Assembly (NCBI GenBank): GCA_034434595.1
Contig: DAOTZD010000016.1
Location: 62,001-126,000, forward strand
Origin: Flexifilum sp034434595
GTDB taxonomy: Bacteria; Chloroflexota; Anaerolineae; Aggregatilineales; Phototrophicaceae
Length of the DNA: 64,000 bases
Direction of reading: 5' to 3'
In this document: positions 8,127 to 16,735 of the stretch, piece by piece
How positions within the stretch are numbered: position 1 is the first letter of the stretch
Layout of the letters: each line of letters starts with the position of its first letter
Notes under the pieces: model-generated
Databases searched by the model: none
What the model saw: the letters and a program-made list of their open reading frames with translations, nothing else
Told to the model about the DNA's origin: nothing
Translations under genes and position numbers: made by a program

Positions 8127-9344
8127 CTAAGTCAGAACCTTTCTCGTTTGATCGGCGGCAGCGATGACATGCTGTTCACCGTCATGGAATTGCAGCACCA
8201 GCGAATCGCCTGTCGAGACTACCGAAGCTGACGCGACACGTTCGCCCGTTTTGCCACGACGCACAAGGACGTATCCGCGCTCCAAAATCGCCGCGGGGCT
8301 GGCACTCTTGAGAGCAGCGGCGCGCGCGTTGAGTCGTTCGCGTTGAAGCGTCAAACGTGTGCGCTGCGCGGTGATGAGGCGCGTATTCCAGTCATCGAGC
8401 CTCTGGCGCAGCGCGCTGATCCGCAGCGTAGGTGAGGCGCTTTTGAGCGCACGATTTTGCGCGACGAGATCACGGCGGCGGGTGTCGATAATTGCGCGTA
8501 CCGCGTCGGTGAGGGCGATTTGCGCCCGCGCGATATTCACACGCAGATCGTCTACATCGGGCGTAAGCAGTTCTGCGGCGGCGCTTGGTGTGGGCGCGCG
8601 CAAATCAGCCGCGAAATCGGCAATTGTGAAGTCGGTTTCATGCCCTACCCCACTGACGACAGGTACGCGGCTGAGAGCAATCGCGCGGGCGACAGCCTCA
8701 TCATTGAACGCCCATAAATCTTCGATGCTGCCGCCCCCACGACAGACGAGAATCACATCAATGTCGTCCCGTTGGTTCAACCGTTCGAGCGCGCGCACAA
8801 TGCGCGGCGGCGCGTCCGTTCCCTGTACCAGTGTAGGGGATAAAATCACTTCCGCAAGCGGATAGCGGCGGCGCAGGACGTTTTGCACATCTTGAAAAGC
8901 TGCCGCATCCGCTGATGTGACTACGCCGATTTTGCGCGGATAGGCGGGCAGTGGACGTTTTCGTTCGGGGTCGAACAGTCCTTCGGCTTGAAGCTGCTGC
9001 TTGAGCTGCTCGAAACGTGCATATAGGTCGCCCACTCCCTGCGGGCGGATGCGATCCACATAAAGCTGATACACGCCATTTTCGATGTACACATTGACCG
9101 CCCCGTGCGCGATCACCGCGTCGCCATCGCGGGGGATAGTCGTCTGTCGTTCGGCGGCAGAACGCCACATCACCGATTTAAGTTCCGCACCCCCATCTTT
9201 GATGGTGAAATAACAGTGTCCGCTTGCCGCGCGCCGAAAATTAGAGACTTCGCCCGTCACCCAAACATCTTGCAAATTTGCATCCACTGTGAATAGATCA
9301 CGAATGTACATCGATAGTTCCGTGACCGAGAAAGTCTGCGCCAT
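8127..9344 (-). CDS. xseA: Exodeoxyribonuclease VII large subunit
   Basis: A 405-residue catalytic subunit. The N-terminal OB-fold, about residues 1-100, binds single-stranded DNA (VTELSMYIRDLF, VWVTGEVSNFR, GHCYFTIKD). The catalytic core has KIGVVTSADAAAFQDV, then DVILVCRGGGSIEDLWAFND and VVSGVGHETDFTIADF, the conserved Asp/His/Gly motifs. A coiled-coil C-terminal half (about 270-370, rich in Arg/Leu/Ala) follows; this region binds XseB. AAAGGA sits 8 bases before the ATG. A TATAAT on the minus strand at 9381-9376 may be its -10, overlapping the divergent promoter. It is transcribed before xseB. Confidence 0.95.
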   Translation of the reverse strand: MAQTFSVTELSMYIRDLFTVDANLQDVWVTGEVSNFRRAASGHCYFTIKDGGAELKSVMWRSAAERQTTIPRDGDAVIAHGAVNVYIENGVYQLYVDRIRPQGVGDLYARFEQLKQQLQAEGLFDPERKRPLPAYPRKIGVVTSADAAAFQDVQNVLRRRYPLAEVILSPTLVQGTDAPPRIVRALERLNQRDDIDVILVCRGGGSIEDLWAFNDEAVARAIALSRVPVVSGVGHETDFTIADFAADLRAPTPSAAAELLTPDVDDLRVNIARAQIALTDAVRAIIDTRRRDLVAQNRALKSASPTLRISALRQRLDDWNTRLITAQRTRLTLQRERLNARAAALKSASPAAILERGYVLVRRGKTGERVASASVVSTGDSLVLQFHDGEQHVIAAADQTRKVLT

Positions 9345-9356
9345 ATCGGATTTCCT

Positions 9357-9385
9357 TTGGCATTACGCGACGTTAATTATACAAT
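9357..9385 (+). promoter_or_regulatory. Promoter of the small gene at 9.4 kb and the BioY gene, overlapping a divergent xseA -10
   Basis: TTGGCA (9357-9362), a 17-base spacer and TACAAT (9380-9385) read rightward. On the other strand, TATAAT at 9381-9376 points toward xseA. The two promoters would overlap and exclude each other. The leftward one lacks a good -35 box. Confidence 0.6.
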
Positions 9386-9433
9386 ATCCGGCGATTTCAC
9401 AGGCTGTTTCATCAATCTATCGCTTCAATCAAA

Positions 9434-9739
9434 ATGTTAGGACAGTACAACCTTATGGCACCGATGACTCAACAAGAGCGCGAGAAACTAGCGCGCGAAC
9501 TAGCCGAACTTTCATTTAACAAGGCGAGTGGCAAGGTTCGCCGCTTAGATGCGCGCGGTAGATTGGCATATTTCCGCAATTCGCAGTCCCCAACCCAGTT
9601 ATACACGCGCTATGAACTGCCGACGCTTGGCGTGGCGGTTACGCTGATTGAGGGCGTGGAAGAAAAAGCGATTGAAAATTCGCCCCGCTTCAAATCCGAA
9701 TACAAACTTCAGGAAGTGATTGTCGAAGCGTTGAACTAA
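9434..9739 (+). CDS. Small conserved-looking protein of unknown function
   Basis: A 101-residue soluble protein I do not recognise. The N-terminal half is charged and helical (MTQQEREKLARELAEL), followed by KVRRLDARGRLAYFRN and beta-rich LYTRYELPTLGVAVTLIEGV. Codon use is like its neighbours. Start is uncertain: ATG 9434 has no clear ribosome site, ATG 9455 has AGGA about 12 bases upstream and ATG 9464 is also in frame. A good promoter precedes it and the BioY gene follows after 34 bases, so the two probably share a message. No function can be assigned. Confidence 0.65.
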   Translation: MLGQYNLMAPMTQQEREKLARELAELSFNKASGKVRRLDARGRLAYFRNSQSPTQLYTRYELPTLGVAVTLIEGVEEKAIENSPRFKSEYKLQEVIVEALN

Positions 9740-9773
9740 TTTCCCGACGGTATCATTGTGGATAGGACACGAT

Positions 9774-10319
9774 ATGCTTAGAACACTTGAAAGAACACAG
9801 CAGTGGGGATGGGTGCACCGGCTGACCGGAATCGCCACGTTTACGCTGCTGACCGTGTTTTCGGCACGCATCAGCATAGAAATGCTGCCTGTGCCGTTCA
9901 CTCTGCAACCTCTGGCTGTTTTGTTAAGCGGATTGGTGCTTGGGGCGCGTGATGGCGCGTTGAGTCAGGTGGCGTATCTGGCGCTGATTGCGGCAGGGCT
10001 GCCCGTTGATGCGCGCGGGTTAGGCGCGGCGGCATTCGCCAGCCCCACTGCCGGATTCTTGATTGGCTTCGTCGCATCGGCGTGGACAGCAGGATTCATC
10101 GTCGAGCGCAGCGCGAACCGTCTGTGGCAGCGGTGGATCGCCGGCGCGTTGGCGCTGGTGGTGATGTATTTGTTTGGCTGTGTGTGGCTGCTCGTGATCG
10201 GACGCACGCCGGATGTGGTCTATGAAAATGTGATTCGCCCACTGTTCGGTCTTGATTTGGTCAAAGCGTTTATCGCGGCGGCGCTTACGGAAGGCGCGCG
10301 GACGCTGCTAAAGCGATAA
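9774..10319 (+). CDS. bioY: BioY-family biotin transporter substrate-binding component
   Basis: A 181-residue membrane protein with about six hydrophobic segments. The BioY hallmark is VPFTLQPLAVLLSGLVLG followed by ARDGALSQVAYLALIAAGLP and a GFLIGF segment. BioY is the S component of ECF-type biotin transporters and may work alone or with a shared EcfAT module, which is not nearby. Start ATG 9774 has TAGGA 6 bases upstream; the longer reading from 9756 is less likely. It implies biotin uptake; no biotin synthesis gene is seen here. Confidence 0.85.
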   Translation: MLRTLERTQQWGWVHRLTGIATFTLLTVFSARISIEMLPVPFTLQPLAVLLSGLVLGARDGALSQVAYLALIAAGLPVDARGLGAAAFASPTAGFLIGFVASAWTAGFIVERSANRLWQRWIAGALALVVMYLFGCVWLLVIGRTPDVVYENVIRPLFGLDLVKAFIAAALTEGARTLLKR

Positions 10320-10321
10320 CA

Positions 10322-10348
10322 ATAGGGGGTGGCGCTCCCACCCCCTAT
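10322..10348. terminator. Bidirectional hairpin between bioY and the GlsB-type gene
   Basis: An 11-bp perfect stem ATAGGGGGTGG / CCACCCCCTAT with a 5-base loop, centred between the two convergent stop codons. GC-rich but with no long T run. Confidence 0.6.
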
Positions 10349-10354
10349 AATGAA

Positions 10355-10705
10355 TTACCGCCGGCGACCCGTGATTACATAGAATACGGCTAACACAATC
10401 AACGCACCAATAAATGACACGATGATGTCGATGTAACGCAGGGTAATTCCCCCTTGCAGCGACGGCGGAATCTGGAAATTGATCGCGCTGAAGAGGATAC
10501 TCCCTACGATTGCGCCCAGCAGACCAATTGTTAGGCTCACGAATAGGTTGGTACGCCCGCGAATCAGCAAACTGGCAAAGAACCCAGCGATCAAGCCGAT
10601 TATGATGATCGTGAGAAACTGACTCGGCACAATCGTGAAAGTGACCGGTTGTTCCATGGGCGTGGTTTGCGCTAACAGCGTCGTGACGTGCAAGAAACGT
10701 TCCAT
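10355..10705 (-). CDS. GlsB/YeaQ/YmgE-type small membrane protein
   Basis: A 116-residue protein with three or four membrane segments. The Gly-rich pattern GLIAGFFASLLIRGR, then LTIGLLGAIVGSILF, and a last segment followed by a basic GRRR end, is typical of the family also called transglycosylase-associated. Its role is unclear; homologues are often stress-induced. It carries an N-terminal extension of about 30 residues before the first segment; an internal ATG at 10657 could be the start instead, but AAGGA about 10 bases before the ATG at 10705 favours the longer form. Monocistronic. Confidence 0.75.
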   Translation of the reverse strand: MERFLHVTTLLAQTTPMEQPVTFTIVPSQFLTIIIIGLIAGFFASLLIRGRTNLFVSLTIGLLGAIVGSILFSAINFQIPPSLQGGITLRYIDIIVSFIGALIVLAVFYVITGRRR

Positions 10706-10815
10706 GACGACTTCATCCTTTTGTGCATGTGAAACTATTCGCTATTACGAATTGCCATGCAGGATTGTTGCAGGGTTACGCTGACGTGGGAAGGGTGATT
10801 TGGGGGATATTCGTG

Positions 10816-10873
10816 TGTAGGGGCGTGCAAAACACCATGCGAATCATCGACCATTTTGTCCGTGAACCGCCCC
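10816..10873. repeat. Interspersed palindromic element, GTAGGGGCG type
   Basis: Begins with TGTAGGGGCGTGC and ends near ACCGCCCC. The same opening is found at 35832. It lies in the gap between divergent promoters of the GlsB-type gene and the end of fabI. Nothing else was seen in this gap. Confidence 0.45.
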
Positions 10874-10893
10874 ATTTGAACCCACCCCAATGC

Positions 10894-11715
10894 TTATTCC
10901 GATTCCGTTCCGCCTTGTGATTTCTGCATGTCTTCTTCGGTCAACGTCATGCCGAGAATGTTGTATCCCGCATCAACATACAGCACTTCTCCCGTGATCG
11001 ACTTGCTCATGTCCGAGCCTAGAAAGACTGCTGCATCCCCAACCTCCTCTTGCGTGACAAGTTTGCGTAAGGGGGAAGCCTTCTCAGAATATTTGAGCAT
11101 CAAGCGAAACCCCGGAACGCCTGCCGCCGCCAGCGTCTTTATCGGTCCGGCGCTAATGGCATTGACGCGAATGTTCTTTGGTCCCATATCCGCCGCCAGA
11201 TACTTTGTGATCGTTTCCAGCGCCGACTTGGCAATCGCCATCACGTGATAACCGGGCATCACTTTCTCGGCAGCATAGTACGTCAAGCTCATGATGCTGC
11301 CGCCGTCGGTCATCAAGGGTTCGGCGCGTTTTGCCAGCGCGATTAAGCTGTAGGCGCTGATGTCGAGCGATAGTTTGAACCCGTCGCGGCTGATGTCGAT
11401 GAACCGCTGTCCGCCGAGATCTTCGCGCGGCGCAAATGCGATGCTGTGGACGAGGACATCGATTTTTCCGAAGCGTTTCTTGGCTTTGTCGAATATGGCA
11501 TCAAGTTCTTCATCGCTTGTTACATCACATTGTTCGACAAAATCGCAGCCGATTTCTTGCGCCAGCGGGAATACGCGCTTTTGCAGCACTTCGCCTGCGT
11601 AGCTCAAGCCAATTTGCGCTCCTTCTTCATGAAAACGCTGTGTAATGCCCCATGCAATTGAATTTTTGTTGGCGACACCGAAAATCAGCGCCACCTTTCC
11701 GTCCATCAATCCCAT
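10894..11715 (-). CDS. fabI: Enoyl-[acyl-carrier-protein] reductase (NADH), FabI type
   Basis: Catalyses the last reduction of each fatty-acid elongation cycle, enoyl-ACP to acyl-ACP. A 273-residue short-chain dehydrogenase of the FabI branch: the nucleotide-binding GVANKNSIAWGI at 14-25, SIAFAPRE, and the catalytic Tyr156 and Lys163 in PGYHVMAIAK, at the same numbers as in E. coli FabI. ATG 11715 has GAGG 6 bases upstream; the longer upstream reading is less likely. The C-terminus is slightly long and polar. Not in an operon with other fab genes here. Confidence 0.92.
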   Translation of the reverse strand: MGLMDGKVALIFGVANKNSIAWGITQRFHEEGAQIGLSYAGEVLQKRVFPLAQEIGCDFVEQCDVTSDEELDAIFDKAKKRFGKIDVLVHSIAFAPREDLGGQRFIDISRDGFKLSLDISAYSLIALAKRAEPLMTDGGSIMSLTYYAAEKVMPGYHVMAIAKSALETITKYLAADMGPKNIRVNAISAGPIKTLAAAGVPGFRLMLKYSEKASPLRKLVTQEEVGDAAVFLGSDMSKSITGEVLYVDAGYNILGMTLTEEDMQKSQGGTESE

Positions 11716-11867
11716 AATCATCCTCGTTTCGTTTCGGTGGGAAGACTGTTCCGACAAAGGTTCGTGTAGATTAACACACACGATGGGCTAAGGCTACGCC
11801 GTTGTCCTTGCGCCCCCACAAAATTGCGCCTATCATCGGGCGCGTTGAATCAAAAGGATAGGTGGGC

Positions 11868-12887
11868 ATGAGCGATATAGGTGATGTGATCCATGTTGTG
11901 GTGGCGATGGATTTCTCAGACGCGCTGATCCAACAAATACGCGACATTTCGCCGCGCTTAAAAGTTGAACGACATTTCCCAACCGTGCCAGATCGCGTGT
12001 GGTTGGATGCGGAAGTGCTGTACACAGGACGCACGTTTCCGCAGCCAGCGCAAGCACCGCGCCTACGCTGGATTCAACTGCACAGTGCGGGTGTCGAACA
12101 CGCGCTCAAAGAACCGATCATCCAAGCAGAAGATGTCGAAGTCACTACCACGAGTGGAATCCACGCCGCGCCGATGGCGGAATACTGTCTTGAAATGATG
12201 TTGGCGTTCAACTATCGCCTAAAATTCATGCTTGAACTGCAAGCGAAAGCCGAATGGCTCAAAGACCCCCAAAAAGTGCTTCAACCGCGTGAATTGCGTG
12301 GTCAAACCGTCGGGATCGTGGGCTATGGCAATATTGGGCGCGAACTGGGACGGCTGTGCGATGCGTTAGGCATGAAAGTGCTGGCGATCAAGCGTGATGT
12401 GATGCATCCAGCGGATGACGACAGCTACCGCGAACCCGGCACAGGCGATCCTGAAGGCGAAATTCCGCAGCGGCTGTACCCGCCCGAAGCCATTACTTCG
12501 ATGGCTAAAGACTGTGATTATCTCGTGATTGCCGCGCCGATGACCGAGAAGTCTAAATACTTGATCAACGCCGACGTGTTAAAGTCGATGAAGAAAACCG
12601 CGGTGTTGATCAACGTCGCGCGCGGGGCAATCATCAACGAAGCCGATTTGATTTCCGCGTTGGCAGCCGAAAAAATCGGTGGGGCGGCGCTCGACGTGTT
12701 TGAAGAAGAACCGCTGCCCAACACCAGCCCACTCTGGCATATGGACAACGTGATTATCACACCGCACATCAGCGGGTGGACGGTAAATTATCATCAGAAG
12801 GCGGTCAACGTGTTCACCGAAAACCTGACCCGCTACTTGGAGAATCGTTCGCTGCTGAATCGATTGAAGCGGGACCGGGGATATTAG
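11868..12887 (+). CDS. D-isomer specific 2-hydroxyacid dehydrogenase family protein
   Basis: A 339-residue NAD(P)-dependent oxidoreductase. The Rossmann motif is GIVGYGNIGRELG near 149-161. The catalytic set is present: Arg252 (NVARGAIINE), Glu281 (DVFEEEPLP) and His300 (ITPHISGW). An insertion of about 25 residues (about 180-205, rich in Asp/Glu/Pro/Gly) lies between the Rossmann fold's strands. It may act on glyoxylate, hydroxypyruvate, phosphoglycerate or a similar acid; the sequence does not decide. ATG 11868 is preferred over GTG 11862, as AAAGG lies about 10 bases upstream. Confidence 0.85.
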   Translation: MSDIGDVIHVVVAMDFSDALIQQIRDISPRLKVERHFPTVPDRVWLDAEVLYTGRTFPQPAQAPRLRWIQLHSAGVEHALKEPIIQAEDVEVTTTSGIHAAPMAEYCLEMMLAFNYRLKFMLELQAKAEWLKDPQKVLQPRELRGQTVGIVGYGNIGRELGRLCDALGMKVLAIKRDVMHPADDDSYREPGTGDPEGEIPQRLYPPEAITSMAKDCDYLVIAAPMTEKSKYLINADVLKSMKKTAVLINVARGAIINEADLISALAAEKIGGAALDVFEEEPLPNTSPLWHMDNVIITPHISGWTVNYHQKAVNVFTENLTRYLENRSLLNRLKRDRGY

Positions 12888-12890
12888 CAG

Positions 12891-12914
12891 GGCGGGGGAT
12901 TTTCCCTCCCCGCC
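12891..12914 (+). terminator. GC-rich hairpin after the 2-hydroxyacid dehydrogenase gene
   Basis: GGCGGGG / CCCCGCC stem with a 10-base loop, three bases past the stop codon. No T run follows, so termination may be inefficient. Confidence 0.5.
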
Positions 12915-12992
12915 AAACGCATAACTCACCCCGCAACAAAACCTCTCATCCTACGTATACCATTTCATCGCGGATCACCTCCCGCGCTCTTG

Positions 12993-12998
12993 TATAAT
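12993..12998 (+). promoter_or_regulatory. Possible -10 element of the ArsA-type gene
   Basis: A perfect TATAAT, 31 bases before the ATG at 13029. No convincing -35 box lies 16-18 bases upstream, so the assignment is tentative. Confidence 0.4.
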
Positions 12999-13028
12999 AT
13001 GTGAAGTAAAGCACAAGGAACTCCAGCC

Positions 13029-14201
13029 ATGCGTGTCATTGTTCATACAGGCAAGGGCGGCGTAGGTAAGACGAGCATTTCGTCTGCCACTGCGCTTCGC
13101 TGTGCCGAAATGGGCTTAAAGACTATCGTCATCAGCACGGACACCGCCCACAGCCTCGGTGACTCGCTTGAAAAGCAAATCGGTCCCGAGCCCATCGAAA
13201 TTTACCCCAACTTGTGGGCGCAAGAAGTCGATACACGCTATTCGATGGACAAGTATTGGGGCAGGATTCAGAAATATCTGACCACGCTGTTCAGCAAACA
13301 GGGGGTAGAAGATATTGTCGCAGAAGAAGTGACGATTCTGCCGGGTTTGGAAGAAGGCGCGCATTTGCTGTGGATCAATCAGTACGTTGAGCAAAAACAG
13401 TTCGATGTGCTGATCGTTGATGCTGCCCCGACTGCCGAAACACTTCGTTTGCTTTCGCTGCCGGACGTGACGCGCTGGTGGTTTGAGCGCATCATGACCA
13501 TCACACGCGGTGCGGCGAAAATTCTACGCCCCATTGGCAAGCTGGTCGGGCGGGGCGATGATATTCCCGAAGCGAACGCATGGGATGAAGTCAACATGCT
13601 GTTCGCCACACTCGATAAAGTGCGCGATTTGCTGGCTGATCCCAATCTGAGCAGTGTGCGTCTGGTTGTAAATCCTGAAAAAATGGTCATTAAAGAAACC
13701 CAGCGCACGTACACCTATCTCAATCTGTACGGCTATGCGACGGATGCAATCATCTGCAACCGTATCATCCCCGACGAAGTGACCGATCCCTATTTCGCAA
13801 TGTGGAAAGAAAACCAGAAGGAAAACATCGCCTACATTGGCGAAGCCTTCGGTGAACTGCCCTTGTTTAAAGCGCCGCTTTTTGGCGGCGAAGTGACGGG
13901 CTTGGATCGACTGCGAAAGCTGGCGGATGCGCTGTACGGCGATCAAAACCCGGCAGAGGGAAAATTCACAGGTTCGACACACAAAATCGAAACTTTGGGC
14001 AAGGATCGCTACCGGTTGATTGTGCCGCTGCCCTTTGCTGATAAGAAAGACCTTGACTTGTTCCGTTCGCGCGATGAGCTAACACTCCGCGTCGGACCGT
14101 ATCGTCGCAATATTGTCTTGCCCTACAGCCTGTGGGATTTAGAAATTGAGGATGCACGGTTTGAGAAATCGACTCTCAACATCCAGTTCAGCAAGAAATA
14201 G
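13029..14201 (+). CDS. ArsA/Get3-family ATPase with HSP20-like C-terminus
   Basis: A 390-residue P-loop ATPase with a single ATPase half. Deviant Walker A GKGGVGKTS at residues 8-16 includes the signature Lys; STDTAHSLGDSL is the switch I region; VDAAPTAETLRLL is switch II/Walker B. The last 70 residues (RYRLIVPLPF, then RRNIVLPYSLW) form the HSP20-like domain common in bacterial ArsA homologues. No arsB or arsenite regulator is nearby, so an arsenite-pump role is unlikely; a membrane-protein or metal-related chaperone role is possible. AAGGA lies about 10 bases before the start. The UbiB-type gene follows after 24 bases. Confidence 0.85.
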   Translation: MRVIVHTGKGGVGKTSISSATALRCAEMGLKTIVISTDTAHSLGDSLEKQIGPEPIEIYPNLWAQEVDTRYSMDKYWGRIQKYLTTLFSKQGVEDIVAEEVTILPGLEEGAHLLWINQYVEQKQFDVLIVDAAPTAETLRLLSLPDVTRWWFERIMTITRGAAKILRPIGKLVGRGDDIPEANAWDEVNMLFATLDKVRDLLADPNLSSVRLVVNPEKMVIKETQRTYTYLNLYGYATDAIICNRIIPDEVTDPYFAMWKENQKENIAYIGEAFGELPLFKAPLFGGEVTGLDRLRKLADALYGDQNPAEGKFTGSTHKIETLGKDRYRLIVPLPFADKKDLDLFRSRDELTLRVGPYRRNIVLPYSLWDLEIEDARFEKSTLNIQFSKK

Positions 14202-14225
14202 ACTCGCACGTCGAGGGGAAACAAA

Positions 14226-16181
14226 ATGACCGCATCCACACAAAACGGGAGCGTATCAGCGTCAATTCCGCCCGAAGTGATCAGCCGTGTGCGCGCCGCT
14301 GTCAGCGACTTTAGCGAGAACGGTGCTGGCTGTGGGGCGGTGGGCGATGTGCCTACACGCGCATCAAACACCGTCCTCTCTGCGCCCGGCGATCCCACTG
14401 CGGCGGAACGTGCCCGCGAGATGGAACGTCTGCAGGAAGTCAAACGCCGCCCGCGTTCACTCAGGATGCAGTTACGCTTTCTGCGCTTGATAATCTATGC
14501 TGGGCTGTTATTCGTGCGTTTGGTGTGGTGGCATATCATTGTTGCGAAATTCGCGCCCCAAGCTGTGGAAAAGGGCAGTCTGAAGCGTTGGACAAAGTAC
14601 GCGGCGGGCTTTCGCGGAATCGCTATTCACTATGGCGGGGTGATGATTAAACTTGGTCAGTTCATCTCGACCCGAAGCGACATTTTGCCGCAGCAGATCA
14701 TTGATGAATTGGCATCGCTGCGCGACGAAGTGCCAAGTGTGCCAACCGATAAAATTCGCCGCGTGATCGAAAACGAACTCGGTGCGATTCCCGAATATTT
14801 CGCGCGCTTTGATGAGAAGCCTGTTGCGGCGGCATCGCTGGGGCAGGTGCATCGCGCCACGCTGCACAATGGGGATCGTGTGGTGGTGAAAGTGCAGCGT
14901 CCGGGCATCGACCACATTTGCTATACAGATCTCGCCGCACTTGATTTGGTTGCGCTTGTGGCGATGCGCTTCAAATTCATCAGTAAACGTATGGATGCAG
15001 TCGCGCTCTCGCGTGAATTTGGGCGTGTTCTGCTAGAAGAACTCGATTACAAGCATGAGGCGCTCAATGCGTCGAGATTTGCACACATCTTTCGTGACGA
15101 TCTCGGTGTGTATATTCCAACCGTGTATAACGACTTGACCACTGAGCATGTGATTGTTATCGAAGATGTCACGACGATAAAGCTGGATGATTACGCCGCG
15201 CTCGAAGCTGCCGGAATCAGCCGCCGCGCTGTCGCCAAGCGCCTGATGGATACATATCTCCAGCAGATTTTTCAAGAACGGTTCTTCCATGCCGATCCGC
15301 ATCCGGGTAACTTGTTTGTGTATCCGCTTCCGCCCGATGCGCCCAACGCCGATAAGCAAGATGCGGATGGGATGCGCCCGTTCTACTTGATTTTCATCGA
15401 CTTTGGCATGACCGGAACGCTGACACAGCAAATCGTCAACGGTTTGATCGGCACGATGCAAGCGGTTGTCACGCGCGATCCGCGCAAATTGATTCAAAGC
15501 TACAGCGAATTGGGCTTCTTGCTGCCGGGAACAGATACCGAACGTCTTGAAGAAGCCACCCGCGCGGTGTTCGATCAAGTGTGGGGATTGACGATGCAGC
15601 AGATGAGCAGCGTCAGCTTTGAAAGCATGTCCAAAATCGGTGAAGAATTTGGCGATTTACTGTTCACAATGCCATTTCAGGTGCCGCAAGACTTCATTTA
15701 TTTGGGGCGCACGGTCAGTATTTTGAGTGGGTTGTGTACTAGTCTTGATCCAACGTTTAACCCATGGAGCGAGATGCAGCCGTACACGCAGAAGATGATC
15801 CAGCAGCAGGCGGCGGCGTTGGCATCTAATGGGCAGGGCAGCGTCATCACCAGCATTTTGAGTGGTAACGCCCCACAAGCGTTGTTGAGTATTGGGCAAG
15901 CCGCGCTGGAGCGCGTACTAAACCCGAACGCCAAAGCCGATAGTATGCTCACGCGGCTGGAAAGCGGCGATCTCAAGGTACGCTTCGAGCCGTCGTCGGC
16001 GTATCAACGCCAGTTAAATCGTATCGAAGCACAGGGGCGCAAAACGACCCGCGCGATTGTGTTCGGCAGTACGCTTATCGCGTCGGCGGTATTCTATGTG
16101 AACGGCGAACTTGTCCTTGCGCTGATCGGCTTCGCACTCACAGGTTTTGCGTATCTGCGCCTGATCATGACAGCGGAATGA
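14226..16181 (+). CDS. ABC1/UbiB (AarF)-family atypical kinase
   Basis: A 651-residue protein of the UbiB/ADCK family of atypical protein-kinase-like ATPases. Seen: the family KxGQ motif (KLGQFISTRSDILP), the Ala-rich loop (AAASLGQVHRA), the ATP-binding Lys in VVVKVQRPG, the catalytic-loop HADPHPGN and the metal-binding FIDFG. Two hydrophobic segments at the C-terminus (about 605-650) anchor it in the membrane. In other bacteria such proteins support quinone or other lipid metabolism; the substrate here is unknown. An unusual polar N-terminal stretch of about 70 residues precedes the family core. Co-transcribed with the ArsA-type gene. Confidence 0.88.
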   Translation: MTASTQNGSVSASIPPEVISRVRAAVSDFSENGAGCGAVGDVPTRASNTVLSAPGDPTAAERAREMERLQEVKRRPRSLRMQLRFLRLIIYAGLLFVRLVWWHIIVAKFAPQAVEKGSLKRWTKYAAGFRGIAIHYGGVMIKLGQFISTRSDILPQQIIDELASLRDEVPSVPTDKIRRVIENELGAIPEYFARFDEKPVAAASLGQVHRATLHNGDRVVVKVQRPGIDHICYTDLAALDLVALVAMRFKFISKRMDAVALSREFGRVLLEELDYKHEALNASRFAHIFRDDLGVYIPTVYNDLTTEHVIVIEDVTTIKLDDYAALEAAGISRRAVAKRLMDTYLQQIFQERFFHADPHPGNLFVYPLPPDAPNADKQDADGMRPFYLIFIDFGMTGTLTQQIVNGLIGTMQAVVTRDPRKLIQSYSELGFLLPGTDTERLEEATRAVFDQVWGLTMQQMSSVSFESMSKIGEEFGDLLFTMPFQVPQDFIYLGRTVSILSGLCTSLDPTFNPWSEMQPYTQKMIQQQAAALASNGQGSVITSILSGNAPQALLSIGQAALERVLNPNAKADSMLTRLESGDLKVRFEPSSAYQRQLNRIEAQGRKTTRAIVFGSTLIASAVFYVNGELVLALIGFALTGFAYLRLIMTAE

Positions 16182-16217
16182 GCGAAAAAAGAGAGCGTTC
16201 ACAGTATATTGTTAAGC

Positions 16218-16257
16218 AAAAACGCAGAGGAGGTAGATCATCGCCTCTGCGTTTTTT
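16218..16257. terminator. Strong intrinsic terminator, probably bidirectional
   Basis: A 13-base stem AAAAACGCAGAGG / CCTCTGCGTTTTT with a 13-base loop and a T run on both strands. It lies between the convergent UbiB-type gene and the small gene at 16.3 kb and serves both. Confidence 0.85.
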
Positions 16258-16276
16258 GCGTTAAATTTGCGTTTGG

Positions 16277-16651
16277 TTACTCGACCTGCACTTTGACTTT
16301 GGTCGCGCCAGTGCTGGATGGCTTGTCGTCGCCAGCCTCAGCATCGGACTGCTGACGCTGCTTCATCTGCTTGTCGATTTCACGCGCCGCTTTTTCGACT
16401 TCACCGATGACGGCATCGACGAGAATTTTCATCCCCTTGGCAAACTCTTTGCCTGCTTCTTTGCCATGTTCGCGGAACCCTTCCGGAAAGAGCGATTCAA
16501 TCGCCTTGCCCGTTTCTTCTAACGCGCGCTTCTGGTGCTGCAAAAAATCATCCAGAGGATTCTGGCTTTTCGTCTGTTCGGTATCGTTCACTTGATTCTC
16601 CATCGCCTGTTCAACCTTTTGAATGGCAGTCGAACTGTTTTGTTCAGTCAT
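16277..16651 (-). CDS. Small charged helical protein of unknown function
   Basis: About 124 residues, highly charged and predicted largely helical; no membrane segment. The N-terminal 35 residues and the C-terminal 30 are polar, low complexity; the middle (HQKRALEETGKAIESLF, then KEFAKGMKILVDAVIGEVEK) reads as amphipathic helices, perhaps a small coiled coil. I do not recognise the family. Start ATG 16651 has GGAG about 10 bases upstream. It shares the strand with the S9 peptidase gene but is 84 bases downstream of it, ending at the shared terminator. Confidence 0.6.
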   Translation of the reverse strand: MTEQNSSTAIQKVEQAMENQVNDTEQTKSQNPLDDFLQHQKRALEETGKAIESLFPEGFREHGKEAGKEFAKGMKILVDAVIGEVEKAAREIDKQMKQRQQSDAEAGDDKPSSTGATKVKVQVE

Positions 16652-16735
16652 GGTCGTGTTTCTCCATCCATTGTACATTTCGTTATACGTGATGTGATCG
16701 AGAAAGTTTCATGAGTATCGCCCAATGGTGCCAGT

